From the NCBI GenBank assembly GCA_026874595.1, contig CM049308.1, positions 25,260,367 through 25,324,366 of the forward strand: a DNA stretch of 64,000 nt, read 5' to 3'. This document shows, one piece after another, positions 45,622-59,892 of the stretch (its first letter is position 1; the number at the start of each line of letters is the position of its first letter). This stretch comes from Sipunculus nudus (Eukaryota > Annelida > Sipuncula > Golfingiida > Sipunculidae). The notes beneath the pieces were generated by a model that saw only the letters and a program-made list of their open reading frames with translations, made no database searches and was not told the DNA's origin. A program made the translations under genes and the position numbers.

Positions 45622-46499
45622 CAGTAGAACGCGGTATTTCCGAAAACTTCGGGGGACTAACATTTTGTTCGGGAAATGGTTTTCGGATAAACATTCGAGT
45701 GTCTGTTTCTCCGAGTAAGGATATGTAGCAACTTCATTTTGTATTCGACAAGTTTCTCTCAACTATTTTGGACATCGATAATAGTGGATCTACCGATGTT
45801 GAAATCTTTGTGGTGATGGCAGTCACCATGGTCAAGGATTGCCCGCTTGCCATCAAAGCGTAACGCCGTCCTTTTTTCTCTTCTTTAATTCGATCCATAT
45901 ATTTGTCAAATGACCGTAGTGGTCTTGTGTTATTAGAGTTCTTCTTAACAGGAACAGTGAAATGATAAATAGGCTGAATAATGGTAATTTAAGAAGATGA
46001 CACAATTGCTCTTGGGAGTGAACTGGTCATGCACATGGCCCGTCTCGCACCTAACCTGCACGAGCACAAACGGGGAGTGAATCATATTTCACTTATGCCC
46101 ATTCAAGTAACCGCTGCGGTTCGGCCTGATATACTAGTAGTATCCCAGTCGGCGACCGCTGCCTGCTTAAGGGACGAACAAGATATTTTTTATAACTCAA
46201 CATATGCTTTTGGATAAACTCTGCCGCTTTCCAGGGACATAGGGAGGCCGAGCGTTACTGGACTTGCAGTAGTTTCCACACCTTTGCTCCCAGACAACAT
46301 AATCAGCCCAGGACTAATTAATTAGGTCACCACTGGGCTTACACACCTGACAACAAACCCTGGTGACTCGTAATTACAAAAATTTATGTCATATATTTAT
46401 ATGCTCGAACAAATTTCGTAAAACATTTCCGTTCTACATAGAAATTTGGGAAAAAAGAATTCTCTAAAAAACGGCGTTCGAAAAAATGGCGTTCTACTG
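45622..46499. mobile_element. Pogo/Tigger-like MITE, unit B copy
   Basis: Same inverted repeats and TA duplication (45,620-45,621 and 46,500-46,501) at the orthologous position as the unit A element. The insertion therefore predates the duplication of the two units. Confidence 0.75.
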
Positions 46500-47530
46500 T
46501 ATATATTGTTTTCCTTTAATTGTTTTTTTCATTTTAATTATTTTATTTAATTTTATAGGCGCACTTGACAATTTGCGTTTTCTTGGGGGGAGGGGGGGGG
46601 TTAAGGTACCTTTTGTTCCACTCAATTTTCATTGAACAAAATATGTAACTAGAAAAGGGGCAGTCGACAAGCGGCTACATGTATCCGCCAAATCACAGAA
46701 GCATTGGTAAAGTAAGGCATTGAATGCTCCTGACATGAAATGATTCCAAATATGTAGCACCAGTGATGCCAATTGAACGTCTTATATATGTGAAATTTTC
46801 ACCAAAAACTAATCTACAGATGGATACAAAAAGTGCAAAATGTCAGGCCGAGACACCAATCTACTAATAGGACAAAGTGTATTAATGTATTCTATACAAA
46901 CGGAACAGTAGATGGCGCCATCTGTCTGGTCTACAACAAAGCTATCCAAGAAGGATAACCATGCAGAATTTCAGACCAATACATTGAACCACTCCTGCGA
47001 TATGAGCGATTTTTTACCCAGAGAAAACTAGCGAAAGGAATTACGCGAAAAAATTGCAGTTGGTGCCATTAGTATTGATAACGAGATTCCATTTTGAATC
47101 GAAACAGTTGCGACATCATTAGTTCAGGACGAGTAACATACTGGTCAAGCTGTCAGCGGATGTATAGATTCATAATATATAATCTTTGAATGTCAGCTGA
47201 CAAATCGTTTGCGTGAAGCATTCAGCACTTTTGTTCTCGTGTTGCTCAAATGTTTCACTCGCGAGAAGCCATGTATTTCGTGGATCTAATTCAATGGCAT
47301 GGGTCCTCTTGTATAAAGCATCGCCTGGCCGCGAGGCATTTTATCAAGGCTGCAAGTCTTGCATATACTAAATGCGATTTGTTGCAAACCTAGCGCTATT
47401 TCGGCCCTCTGACATTAGAGAGTCTCCGACCAGAGTATTTCCGTATACTAGATGTAAAGTCAGGCTTTCAAGAACAATATACTGCCTACTGAGTCGTATT
47501 GTCAGGGCTATTGCAAACCACCAACAATTC

Positions 47531-47590
<60 letters not shown>

Positions 47591-47594
<4 letters not shown>

Positions 47595-48095
47595 TTTTAG
47601 GCCTAAAATATGCACGTAACCCAAACAATACACAACTCACGGCCATAGGCAATCTTGCCATCGTGAAACCGATATCTGACAGGTTTAAATCAAGCTTTCT
47701 TTATGCAGGTTCGCATTATTGGAATCAACTTCCAAGTGATGTAAGACACGCCACTGATGTATAGCATTCATACAACAATTCAAATCCTTTCTATATTAAT
47801 TTCCATGTATCAAAGCTCAGAATTTTATTTACTTATCGATTTTAATAATTTTATGTTTATATGTGTGTCTTATTTAGCAATATATGTATTTTAAATATGT
47901 ATATGTTGAGATCATTATTTTGTACACTTTTTTAAAACTATATAAATGTGAGCATGTAATGAATATCTCGTTGTGTATGTATATCTCTTTGTGATATATC
48001 CAGGACCCAATCGAAAAATATCTGAAAATGGTGAATGGGATATCCTGGTAAAATATATAGATGTTCATGTGTGTGTAAATAAATAAATAATATAT
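47591..48095 (+). mobile_element. CR1-like LINE 3' fragment, unit B
   Basis: Same fragment as 20,637-21,130, about 99% identical. Here it continues directly from the uninterrupted TA microsatellite (47,534-47,590), showing the arrangement before the 14.3 kb insertion. Confidence 0.65.
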
Positions 48096-49460
48096 ATTCA
48101 CATAATCTCCTGGTAGTTAAATGTGCACTGTGCCATATACCTGATTTTAAAGGTTATTTTTCCCGCAGTGACCTCTCCGATATGATAATAAATAATTTTT
48201 AATGTAATCATTATTTTGAGTAATTTTTGCGTGTGTTTCAAGTTGCGTGGAGGATACCACCGAAAGCAGCCGAAGTGCCATCGGCAAAGACCGGAAAGCC
48301 TGCGTCGTCGCTGGATTATTATGCATATTAATAAACCGTGCCGTCAGTGACGGTTGTAAGCATGTTCGACCTGACATTGGACCCTGTCACTAACCTACTT
48401 GAAGGGTCTGTAAATGTGAACAACAGGTGACCCTCGGTCCCTTGGCACTCATGTTTCATGTCAGCATGCAATTATGGCAGAAGCGGGTCCAGTGTGTGTG
48501 GGTGTGTGTGTGTGTGGGGGGGGATCCAGGGGGTCCGGACCCCCCCCCCCCCCCCACCCCCACCACCCTGTATTCGCTTCTCCTACTAACGAGGTATGCA
48601 TATTCCAATTTCTTTCTTTTAAAAATCCTTGCCTTAAAATAAACATTTAAATTATCTTTCACCTTATATGAACCTAGTCTGTATATGTCCAAAAATAATA
48701 AATGTAACCAGTCAAAGATCTTCGAAAATCTAAATGCCCCCGCGCCCCATTTCGTTTCGCAAATATAAACATCATCACTGACCAGGTTCAAGGTTGACAT
48801 ACAAATGTACGAATTTCTTGCCAGGAGCACAGCGCCATAAAATAACTGTAAAAATGGTTGTATTTATCTTATTGAAACACTATCCTACTAAAAATCGATA
48901 TTTTATTTTAACTTTAAGAATGAAAAAAAAGAGCCGATATTCCTCGCCTCATTTAATACATACATCCCCCCAAGCCCGATAAAAAGCATGATTACCGGAT
49001 TTATCAGATAGTTGGAATATATACGCAAAATGCTCACCCACACGTTATTCAGCCATAATGTAATAACATCATTATACAGTTTGCTAAGTTGTGGAACAAA
49101 AAATTTCTAAATCTACATCATTTCATCCATTCATATAATTGGTTCACCTTGTGTGATGTGTTTTTCTTATACACTTAATTTTGTAATATAAATACGAAGT
49201 ACTCCTGGACATATGTTTAAAACTGATGGGATACACAAGTTTAATTAAAATAATTAATTTAAATATATTGATGTTTTTTTTTGGTTTTTCGTGTGTTTTT
49301 TTTTTTCCTTGGTAGCTCCAGTTAAATTTTACTTAAAGATTTTTGCTTTATATCGTCTTCCGTTATTTTGAAAAAAAAAAATGCATTCCCATTGTCACAC
49401 GTTCGTATTAATTTAAACGTTATTGTGATAGAGAGATGTTTCAGCGTATAAACTGTAGGC

Positions 49461-49739
49461 CTATTGTACCTTTCCTTTATAAGTTCTCCCAGTCTCTCCA
49501 CATCACCATCAATGACCATCGTCTCTGTCTTCACTCATGCTGGCTTTGCTTTAGGCTCGTGCTGTTAACACAGGGATGCCCTCCCTTCCTGACGTCATGG
49601 TCATGAATTCCCACGTGGACATCGCTCTCGCTGACGCGCGTATATATATGTTATCGCTCTAGTGTTATTAAAGATGCGATTTTTATTGCGCCCGCGTTCG
49701 CTCCCGCGTTCGTGTTTATGGCAACGCAGCTTAATATAT
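49461..49739 (-). promoter_or_regulatory. CpG-containing promoter candidate, unit B copy
   Basis: Identical by eye to 22,487-22,765, including the TATA run and both short minus-strand frames. Confidence 0.25.
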
Positions 49740-50103
49740 AATACAATAATAATAATCTTGTTCTTGAAACTACAAACAATATTCCCTTCTAAAAACCTTA
49801 TTAATACATGTTTAAATATTGTAAAGGTTTGGTAACATTATATTTAATCTTTCTTTGCACACAAAAATGTGTGGTTTTATTTACTGATGGAGAATGTAAG
49901 ATGAGATGTTCTTTGTCATCGTTTTCATCGTCATTACATGTCTGTAACATTTAATCAATTCGTTATAGTTAGAAATACAACTCATTCATGTTTTCTCTTA
50001 GTTTAATGATAACATGTTTACAACATTAATGTTTAATGTTCTTTGCAAAATGTGTGATTTTATTAACGGATTTTGGACGAATGATGAAACATCCTTTGTC
50101 GTG

Positions 50104-50965
50104 TTTTTTTTAGCTCAGCTGATTGAAAATGATCTAAGCCATACAGATCCCTCTATGTCTGTCTGTTAACAAGGTAAAAATGGTAACTGATGGACCTAGA
50201 ATCTTCTTACTTATATCAAGAGAGGTCCGTGACACATCTCCCTTCACACCCTAAATCAGATCTATTCTTCGAGTAATTGGACCTGTTTGTGCATCCCAAA
50301 ATAATCATAAAAGTGATACAATAGCTCTAGTATCGGAATAACAAACACATTGATTGCTGTGATTCTGGACTTGCATATTGATCATGGACAGTTTTATAAT
50401 TTCCTGAAGATTTTTTGCACCACCTGTATTTTATCTAATTTGTACGCGTTTGTTGTCTCTGAGACCATCAGATGACGAAGTCCGGACTTTAACAGAGCAC
50501 AAAACGTAAGCGTTAGACCTAGAAACTTCTAACTGTACATCCAGAAAGGTACTAAGCAAATATCCATGGAAACATGAAATTAGGTCAATGGGATCTATAT
50601 TCTGCGTGTCATAGAAAAAAGACAACATTTGAGCACCCTGAAAGTCAGATGGGCACTAATTTTATCTGTTTGGCAAAGGGGGGGGGGGGGGGGGTGGTCT
50701 GGGAACTTTTTTTAACCTGAAATTAGATCATGGTGACCTATATTCTGCGAACTATGGGAGAAAAACATGATTTTGAGCACCTAAACAGTTAGACAGATGG
50801 CAAAATCTGTAAAAGCTTTTAAGATGACTGATTTTTTACATCAAATTTGGTGATGCTAGCTCTTGCCGTTTTTGAGATAGCATGGGTTGACGTAAGGACG
50901 ACAGACGACGGCGGACGGCGGACGCTGCTCCATCGCATAAGCTCACAGATTCGCTAAAAATAGAC
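50104..50965. repeat. Bivalve-type TTTAGCTCAGCTGA / GGACGACGG repeat, unit B
   Basis: Same element as 23,131-23,985. The only clear difference is the length of the internal poly-G run, longer here (about 50,679-50,695). Confidence 0.6.
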
Positions 50966-52073
50966 ATTACGTTTTAATTAAAAGAAGAAAGAAATGAAAT
51001 ATTGTGATCATATAAAAAGTCCTTAAATATGGGATTTTGTAAGACATCGATACATAACACGTCTTCTGTACAACTCTAGTTAACATAATTGATATTCAGA
51101 GGAAATTTATAAGAACTTTATAATTATTGTTTGAGTCTAGGTGGCATACAGCACAGAACTTTATTCAGAGAAAATGGCCACAGGGCCAACAATTCCCAAC
51201 ATTATTCAACATAATTAAAATTCTTTTTAACAACCGAGTGAAAATAATTTGAATATATATGTTAATAAACAATATGTTTGTTTATTTATTTATTAACATA
51301 TTTTCTATTATATTAAACTTTTGATATGTATTAGTAATTGGTGAATATTTTCAGACAGATAACATGTATAGAATATACATGTTCACACAGCATTTAAAGA
51401 AGATATATGCATATGTCATTGTCTGCATTTATTTCGATAATTGTCAGTTTGTGTGCATTCACTGTCTATTCTGTTTTTTTTTTTTTTGCATGTATTTCGA
51501 TAATTGTCAAGTTGTATGCATTCACTGCCTTTTCTATTTTAACATGAATTGTTTAATTTGGTATTTAGTTTATGAGAAACCTTAGCCAGATGCATTTAAT
51601 TTTGTTTATTTAGTTCTCTGTGTTTATATTAAGTTTGTTCATTTAACTGACTATATTCAGACTATTGAGATAAGGTGGCATTCAGTATAAACGTATATGC
51701 GTTACATATGTTTATGGGTATTCGACTAGGAATCGGACACAGCCTCTCTCGAGTGATGATTATAAACGTATCCATATGCAGCATGTTTCGACCGCTCACT
51801 GAAGGGTCTGAAAATGCGCACGCATTGTTACGGACGGCGCAATTTCACACATTGACGTAAGTGATAGGGTTTTCCTCTGGCAGATGACTTTTCTACTCGT
51901 AAAGCGTATTAGTACTTTTACCACACCCCAAATTTGGCTGCAAACGTACCGGATGAATATACGTATTACTGGAATTACTCGAAGAGTATATAAAATATCA
52001 GCCGCCAGCGAGAGATTCTGCAGTTGTCCAAAAGTATCTGTAGGGGCCTTTCGAAACCAGGTACCCTTGTGTT

Positions 52074-52262
52074 TCATGTGGCCGTTCCGTTTATTTTACA
52101 CCGCGTGCAGTTGGTAACTTTGTTTCCATCTGAAAATGGTTTAGCTCTTCCATTTACTGTGCACCACGTACAACTGGTAGCATAGGTCCCATCGCAATAC
52201 GGGGGGCTGGTACATATGACGGAACTGCGTAATTCGTTTTCAGGACACTTTCCTTCCCACAT
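52074..52262 (-). CDS. Cys-rich small ORF (hypothetical), unit B
   Basis: Identical to the unit A ORF at 25,094-25,282: seven Cys, CTWCTVNG and CTRCKING motifs. No family recognised. Confidence 0.25.
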   Translation of the reverse strand: MWEGKCPENELRSSVICTSPPYCDGTYATSCTWCTVNGRAKPFSDGNKVTNCTRCKINGTAT

Positions 52263-53307
52263 TTTTCGTTCATGACGTCAGGTACGGAAGCACAGTGTTT
52301 TTTTTAATAAATTTAATTAAACTAAACTCCAAGATTGCATGGACTTTGTTTGCTGAGAAAATGAGGGGGTATTAATGTATATTACTACAAACACCGCATT
52401 TTTAGTAATCTCTTGGTTTACAAATATTTTGTGGAAAAGCTAAAGGTGGGGGACCGGGAAATATACCCAAATGAAATAAAATGTGATATGGCTGAATGAC
52501 AAGCATTTAAATCATAAATACGAACATTTAATAATGGGAATTGACGAATGCGTCATGAAACTTAAGCTGGAATCTCCAGCATCCAGTCGAAAAATCGTAT
52601 CAAATCGCTTGTAGAATAAGGCCATTGGTTGTTTTTACCAAATATAGGTACAATATGCATTTCATGACGGTTTAGGAAACCAGTTAAAGTATATAAGCTG
52701 CGTTTACTGGAGGCTGCTAAAAAAATCTATGGACCCGGGCTTAAGGTTCGTGGATGTCTTATTCCGCCCCACCCCCATGGATCGTCACGTATACGTCTGT
52801 ATTTATTACTCATCTTATTGTATAGTGTACTAAAACAATTGTGGCATTAATTCAGGAGTAGTGATATGCCGGTCGAGCGGTCACTGGATGTATAGATATA
52901 TAATAAATAATCTTTAAATGTCAGTTGACAAAGGTCAGTTTACGTAAAGCGATAAACACTTTAGTTCTCCTGTTGTTCATAGGTTTCACTCGCGTGATAA
53001 CATGTATTACTTGGGTCTAATTAATGGCATTGGTCCGGTTGCATAAAGCATCGCAAGGTCGCGAAGCGTTCAGATAAGGTCAAGTGTGAGAGTCGGATGG
53101 ATAGACCATTGCAGATCGCCATATGTTGCAAGCCACCAACAATTCGCAAGTCAATCGCAGCTGATTTTAACCAAAATTGGCCATGGAATTCATACGCATT
53201 TGATCAGGAAGTTGGGAAGACACATCAGTACTTCAACAATTTTCCATTAGGAACACGTAATCCATTAGGAATAAATAAATAAGACTAAATATATAATGAT
53301 GACATGT

Positions 53308-53362
<55 letters not shown>

Positions 53363-53497
53363 TCACAATATCGCATGCATATAGATTAGTGCGTCGTTTA
53401 TCCGAAAACATCGGGTTGACAACCTTTTGTTCGGATATATGATTTTGCATGAGACTGCGCCTAGATTTTTGTGATTACTGCCGAGTTCCAGTAGGTA

Positions 53498-54677
53498 ATT
53501 TAGGGCCCTGCGCCGGCCGAAAAATTGAACCCGCACCCGCCCCGCATCATACCCTGTCAGCCCGCAGCCCGCCCCGCAGTCAAAAAAAAAATTCAGCCCG
53601 CCCCGCCCCGCAGTTACTATGATTCTTGCAGCCCGCACAGTAATCCTTCAAACCATAATTCGTAAAATATTTTAAAAGACATGTTTGATAGCTTGAATGG
53701 ATTTAATATATACATAATAATCTAGCACACCTTAAATATGTTTTCATATTTTACAGGGTAAATAAACAAACCTTTGGTTTATTGTGTCTGCTTCTACTTA
53801 AATTTATGAATAAAAGTAAAGAAAAAAATGTAGATTTCTTCAAAGTATGTCAACCTGAGGCTTTGTGCAGTTCTAGGTCAACTGAGTCACCTACAGAGCC
53901 AGCTGTAGCCACACACTCTCTATTACAAGATCAAAGTTAATCAAGCCCTTGCTTCACTCCCAGCGGTAATCTGTGAGACCTAACACAGTACAGGGTTACA
54001 GTCCATATACAACTTCAGGCCAGGTAACTTTATATGACCAGTTCCCATTGGTAGGACCATTGTTTAAAATCTAGAAATCAGGCCAGGTAACTTTATATGA
54101 CCAGTTCCCATTGGTAGGACCATTGTTTAAAATCTAGATTTCAGGCCAGGTAACTTTATATGACCAGTTCCCATTGGTAGGACCATTGTTTAAAATCTAG
54201 ATTTCAGGCCAGGTAACTTTATATGACCAGTTCCCATTGGTAGGACCATTGTTTAAAATCTTGATTTCATAATAATGATAATGCATCATCTATTTTGTAT
54301 AAAAAATGACGTTATACTTAGAAAAGAAATATTCGCATAGTGTTGTTACAATTGTCAGTCAGTATAAGGGCTAAACAGGAATAAATTAAAATTGATTAAC
54401 ATTTATCTTTTCATATTACTATTTTTACAACACCTGAAAACATTTAATACAAAAAAATAATTGTCTTCAGATGATAGTTTTTTAAGTAGAAACTTATTCA
54501 TGCTCTACTGAACTGATCATCAACCCGCAGCCAGCCCCGCCCCGGACAAACTTAATTTCGGCCCACCCCGTCCCGCACTTTCTTAGATGTAGCCTGCCCC
54601 GCCCCGCAAAGAATCCAAAAATGGGGCCCGCAGGGGCCCACGGGCTGTGGGTCAAAACCCACCCCGCTCAGGGCCCT
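53498..54677. mobile_element. hAT-like non-autonomous element, unit B
   Basis: Same position, target duplication (53,490-53,497 and 54,678-54,685) and internal 4 x 63-bp repeats (54,016-54,267) as the unit A element. Only A-run lengths differ. Confidence 0.75.
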
Positions 54678-54689
54678 AGTAGGTATCAG

Positions 54690-54869
54690 ATCATGACTCA
54701 CCCAAATCAATTAAGATAGCCCTTAATCAAAGTTTGACTATATATTGTTACACTTTCGATCGATTGAATAAATTTATCAACTGGAACACATCAAAATTAT
54801 CATTGGGAAACCAATTGTCCTGGAATCAATCGCTAATGTACCTGCATCATGACACGCGTGGCTACCAAG
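54690..54869 (+). CDS. Possible Ig-like phase 1-1 exon, unit B
   Basis: Identical to 27,731-27,910, with the same flanking elements. See that entry for the peptide landmarks. Confidence 0.3.
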
Positions 54870-54873
54870 GTAA

Positions 54874-55211
54874 GGCCAAAATAAAAAAAAGGTATGGTTC
54901 TCAGGCCCTTTTTTCAGAAATCAATGCGGGCGGCCGCTTTTTTTATTATAATTTTTTTTGTATGTTTCGATAAAAATGTCAAATGATAAGGGAAAAGCAT
55001 GAAAATAACAGTTGTATTTTGCTAAATAAGTAAAAGCACTACAAAACAAAGGAAATTGTATGGTTTTATCTTCTTGAAAGAAATGTCGGAGCGGCAGCAG
55101 CTCAAAATTGGAAAGTTTTTTTTTTGAAAATCAAAATAAAAATTTTTGATGCGGGGTTTTAAAATTGATGCGGGCGGTGCCTGAGAACCATACCTTTAAT
55201 TTTTTTTGGCC
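54874..55211. mobile_element. Harbinger-like MITE copy 1, unit B
   Basis: Orthologue of 27,915-28,252 with the same TAA duplication. Confidence 0.8.
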
Positions 55212-55534
55212 TAAGACCTTTTTTTTTTATCGCAGTTTTACTTAATATCTTCACATTAACCGTAAATAACAATGTTCACATGGCGTTGCGACTCGAAATT
55301 TATAGGGGCACGTTTCGCAAAGTTCAGTGTTTCATATTGTTTTACTTCAATGTTGTTAACTAACTTAATTGATTCATATTTTTCCAATATATATTATGCG
55401 TAATTATTGCTGAATTTAGAATAAAAATTTTCCCCTAAAAATGTATTTTTATACCTGCTGTGTTTTCGTGTTTTTACAGAAGGTATTCGAACCCTGACTG
55501 AGACGGATAAAAACAGATTAAATTTTTTTTACAG

Positions 55535-55970
55535 TACACTCTGAAGTGCCAACACTTCTTCCAACGACGGAAGCCGATGTGACTCGCAGGATGGTGTGTG
55601 ATCACGTGACCCGACTGGTAGACAAAGACCTTCAGACTGGTCTGACTCTACCCGGACGTGGAGGACCCGGATGTACAGCCTCTTTTACGATCAACATGCT
55701 AACAAATAACACATCAAACGTAAATTTTCTGGTACGTGTTTTCGGAAAAAATCTTGGTCACGAAAATCTAATCGTGGCCCATGCAGACATACAGTCTAAG
55801 TCCAAAGGCCTATTCAAATTGGGTCACGTGATCAAACATATGTCGCCGGGATGGACGAGCTTGATTTCTACTGTAACATGGCCACTCCCAGCGTGCTACA
55901 TTTGGTTGTGTTCGCAAAGAAAAAAGTCACAGAAATCGCAGCGATCAGATTGAAGGAATTATTTGAGTGA
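55535..55970 (+). pseudogene. Frameshifted paralogue of FReD-gene exon 4, unit B
   Basis: Same remnant as 28,577-29,012 with the same two-base shift, so the shift predates the A/B duplication or was spread by conversion. One replacement relative to A (GEN to GKN). Confidence 0.65.
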
Positions 55971-56773
55971 TCAAATACTCAATTTAATAATGGCGGGAAT
56001 ATCAATATATCTGTTTGGAGAGGATTCACTGCGGTTGATACGAAACTCATCAGCAGTAGAAATAAAAAAAAAAATGGATAATATCGTAAAAAAATTGAAC
56101 GAGGCAAGAATGGAGTACCTGTTTTTCATTATTTACTATTATTATACATTTACATTTAAACTTTTAAACTGGTATTCGACATAAAAGGTCGTGCATATAC
56201 ATACATGATGTATTTGGATGCTTTAGTATATATTACGAAAGTAGGTACGGGAGAGTTAGAACTATATAACAAATATTAAATTTTCTCTTCACAATTAATT
56301 TTTTTTTGCGCTTGGAACAGCATCTTATCGTATTGCCATATTCAATGCAGTATAATTATAATTTCGGGTGCGTTATATTGGTTTTTTTTCCTGCATAAAT
56401 GAGGAATTATTGAGGAATGCTTGCAGCCTCTCCCAGCCTCTGTTTTGATTTATGTTCGAGGTCTTCATTATATACAACTATAGCGCTGTGCTTACGTCAT
56501 TAATTACTCATATATCGATGACTGGTCGGTTTCTTTCTTAATCATTTAAATCGATCGCATTTTTCATAAACGATCACATGCGATTATGTATGCACATCCA
56601 AAGAAATATGATCCTGATAAAATATTCTAAATTTGTCAGGGATATAAAAAAGGGCACAAAAACAGCAACAGCATTAAACTTGACTTCATACAACGAATGA
56701 GTATCAATAACCTCAGCATAATGTACAAATGAGACCAAATGTACTCGGTCAATATTTCAGGTATAATTCCTTA

Positions 56774-57113
56774 GGCCAAAATAAAAAAAAGGTATGGTTC
56801 TCAGGCACTTTTTATAAGAAATCAGTGCGGGCGGGCGGTTTTTTATTTTTTTTTAATTTTTGGTGTGCTTCGATAAAAATTTCAATTTTTTAAGGGAAAA
56901 GCATGATAAAAACAGATTTATTTTGCTAAACAAGTAAGAGCACTACATAATAAAGGAAATTGTATGATTTTATCTTCTTTGAAAGAAATGTCCGAGCGGC
57001 TGAAGCTCAAAATTGGTAAGTTTCAATTGTAAATCAAGATAAAAATTGTTGATGCGGGGGTTTAAAATTGATGCGTGCGGTGCCTGAGAACCATACCTTT
57101 TATTTTTTTGGCC
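56774..57113. mobile_element. Harbinger-like MITE copy 2, unit B
   Basis: Orthologue of 29,815-30,155 with the same TTA duplication; one fewer A in the left A-run. Confidence 0.8.
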
Positions 57114-57647
57114 TTACAGCTGATTTCACGGTAATATAGATTGTCCGTAAAACAATCCATTTATAATCGATCATTGGTCGTCTTTTTATCTTCAAGTCAT
57201 CGAATATGATTTCACAACCGTTTTCTACCCCTAAAAACGACAAACTGGAAGCAATGTTTAATAATTGTTATTTTGGTTTAAACAGTATTGTCTTGTACAG
57301 CAGCAAAGAAATAAGTAAAAAGGGCACTGCCCGATATTAATTCTTCTCCTCGAATACAGATAATTATGTCATATAATATAACACAAGGGTTAAAAATTGT
57401 TTACACAAATATACAAGAATATTCGCAAGTACTGTATATTACAATATTTCATAGTTAGCTTTAACAATAACAATATACCAACTGGATGCTGATGGATAGA
57501 TTGTATTTATCACGTTGTGTAGAATGGCTGGGTATAGTTTAAGGAAATTTTAGGACTTGGCCAGGCAAACAATGTTATTTACGTCCCCAATCAGTAAAAG
57601 TGAAGATTATATGATTCAGCTATGAAGCAGTTGACGGCTACTTGAAC

Positions 57648-57858
57648 ATAATCTTCGCCGAATTCCTGTGAGACAAATAATCCAAAATGTGGCGAAACAC
57701 TTCGAAAATGATTGAGAGATATTCAGCACTGGAGAATAGATATAAAGCAATCCCAGCTGATGACGTCAGTGAATGCGATGGCATAGGCGATAGACCTTTG
57801 CGATGTATCTGTGACGTCACCATTGTCTTATAAACAGATCTCGCAACCATAGGCATGT
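57648..57858. repeat. CRE-pair repeat, left of the satellites, unit B
   Basis: Copy of 30,690-30,900 with both TGACGTCA sites (57,761-57,768; 57,812-57,819). Confidence 0.6.
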
Positions 57859-58862
57859 AGTACGCTGTTACGTTATTGAGCTTTAAATTTCTTGTGATTA
57901 CTTATGAAAAATAAACGTATTTCTCTTGTATCATGCTTGCTTTGTTTCTTTACAGTTTGATTTTAGAATTTTGGAAATTGTTCTCAAAAGGACATTATCC
58001 ACAACAATATTACGCCTAGTCTTTCATACTATCAGTTCAGTTTTGTTTTATACAAAAGTTTCCAAGCAAAACCATTACAGCAAATAGTTTCAATACCTCG
58101 CATGCGACTGTTTAACATATTGTTATTGCTCAGCGTGTCGGTAAACAGTCCACGTGTGTGTCTGTTTATTAAAACAAGGCCGCGTGACTGTAGGTCCGAA
58201 TGTGATCCGCAACACGCGATGTTTCAGCCAGCATGAACATGTATTACACCAAGTCAGTCAAGGCATATCTTGATTGACACGTGCCGTGGCCCAGGCGATG
58301 CACGCGCGACATTTCTATGTTGAAACCTGTGATCGCGTCCGGTCCACTATTTTAACACTCGTTGCAGGAGTAAGCAAACGGTTTCAGGGCAATATGTTTG
58401 CAGGTACAAATTTATTGTAAAGGGAAAAAACTTATTTTTTTCGTGTTAATTCATCATGCTCGATAGGTGATTAGGCCCTTCTTAGAAAAATGTGTGCAAC
58501 ATGTCTTATTCATGCTAGTTTTACAGACAAACGTTGACTGCGACAAGGCCATACCGATAAAAATATTGATATTTTAAAGACAAACATGTCTGTCAAATAA
58601 GTTAGAATAGTCGCCCCTGGCAATGATGCATAACCATGGTAAAACAATAACAAAACCCTGAATCGTGTTGTTGTAGACAACAAACAAAAAGTTATTTAAT
58701 GTGCCTTTAAATACATTGATAGACTCAAGTGTATGTTACAAAATTTTCTCGTGCAATAATGATTAAGGGTAAGCTAAAAATTGATCCGTTTTCTGTACTA
58801 TATTTTATTTAAATATCAATTCATAAGAAAGCAATCAGTGAATACGTGAACCCTTATCAGAG

Positions 58863-59890
58863 CCATCGATTATTGTTTCGATTGTCGTCAGAGATATAAC
58901 TTATTGTTTTGAATGTCGTCAGAGACATCGGTTACAGTTTTGATTGCAGTCAGAGACATTGGGTATCATTTTACCTGCCGTCAGAGACATCGATTATCAA
59001 TTTTATTGCCGTCAGAGATATCGATTATCGTATACATTGCATTCAGAGACAACAATTGTTTTTTTTACTGCCGTCAGAGAAGTCGGTTATCTTTTAGATT
59101 GTCATTACAGACATCGATCATCGTTTTGTTTGTTATCAGACACATCGATTTTCATATCAATTGTCATCAGAGACAGCGGTCAACTTTTTGCTTATTATCA
59201 GAGACATTGTCTTACGTTTTCCTTGTTAGCAGAGACATCGATAATCGTTTCGATTGTTATCAGAGACATCAATCAACGTTTTGCTTGTCATCAAAGACAT
59301 CGATTATCGTTTCGATTGTCGTCAGAGACATCGATTAACGTTTTGCTTGTTATCAGCGACGTCGATTAACGTTTTGCTTGTTATCAGAGACATTGATTAA
59401 CATTTTGCTTGTCATCAGAGACATCGATTATCGTTTCGATTGTCGTGAGAGACATTGCTTAACGTTTTGCTTGCTATCAGCGACGTCGATTAACGTTTTG
59501 CTTTTTTCTGAGACATTGATTATCATTCGATTGTCGTAAAAACATCGAAGAACGTTTTGCTTGTCAACAGAGACATCGATTAACTTTTCGATTGTCACCA
59601 GAGACATAGACTTACGTTTCGATTGTCGTCATCGATTGTTATCAGAGACACTCGTTTAGGCTTTGCTTTACATCAGAGACATCGATTATCGTTTCAATTT
59701 TCGTATGAGACATCGGATATCGTTTAGAATGTGACCAGAGACTTCATTATCGTTTTGATTGTCGCTAGAGACATACATTATTGTTTTGCTTGTCGTCAGA
59801 GATAACGATTATTGTTTCTTGCGTCATCAGAGTCATGGGTTATCATTTTGATTGTTGTCAGAAACATCGATATTCGTATATATTCATGTA
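58863..59890. repeat. 31-bp satellite array, unit B
   Basis: Colinear with and essentially identical to 31,905-32,930. Confidence 0.85.
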
Positions 59891-59892
59891 AA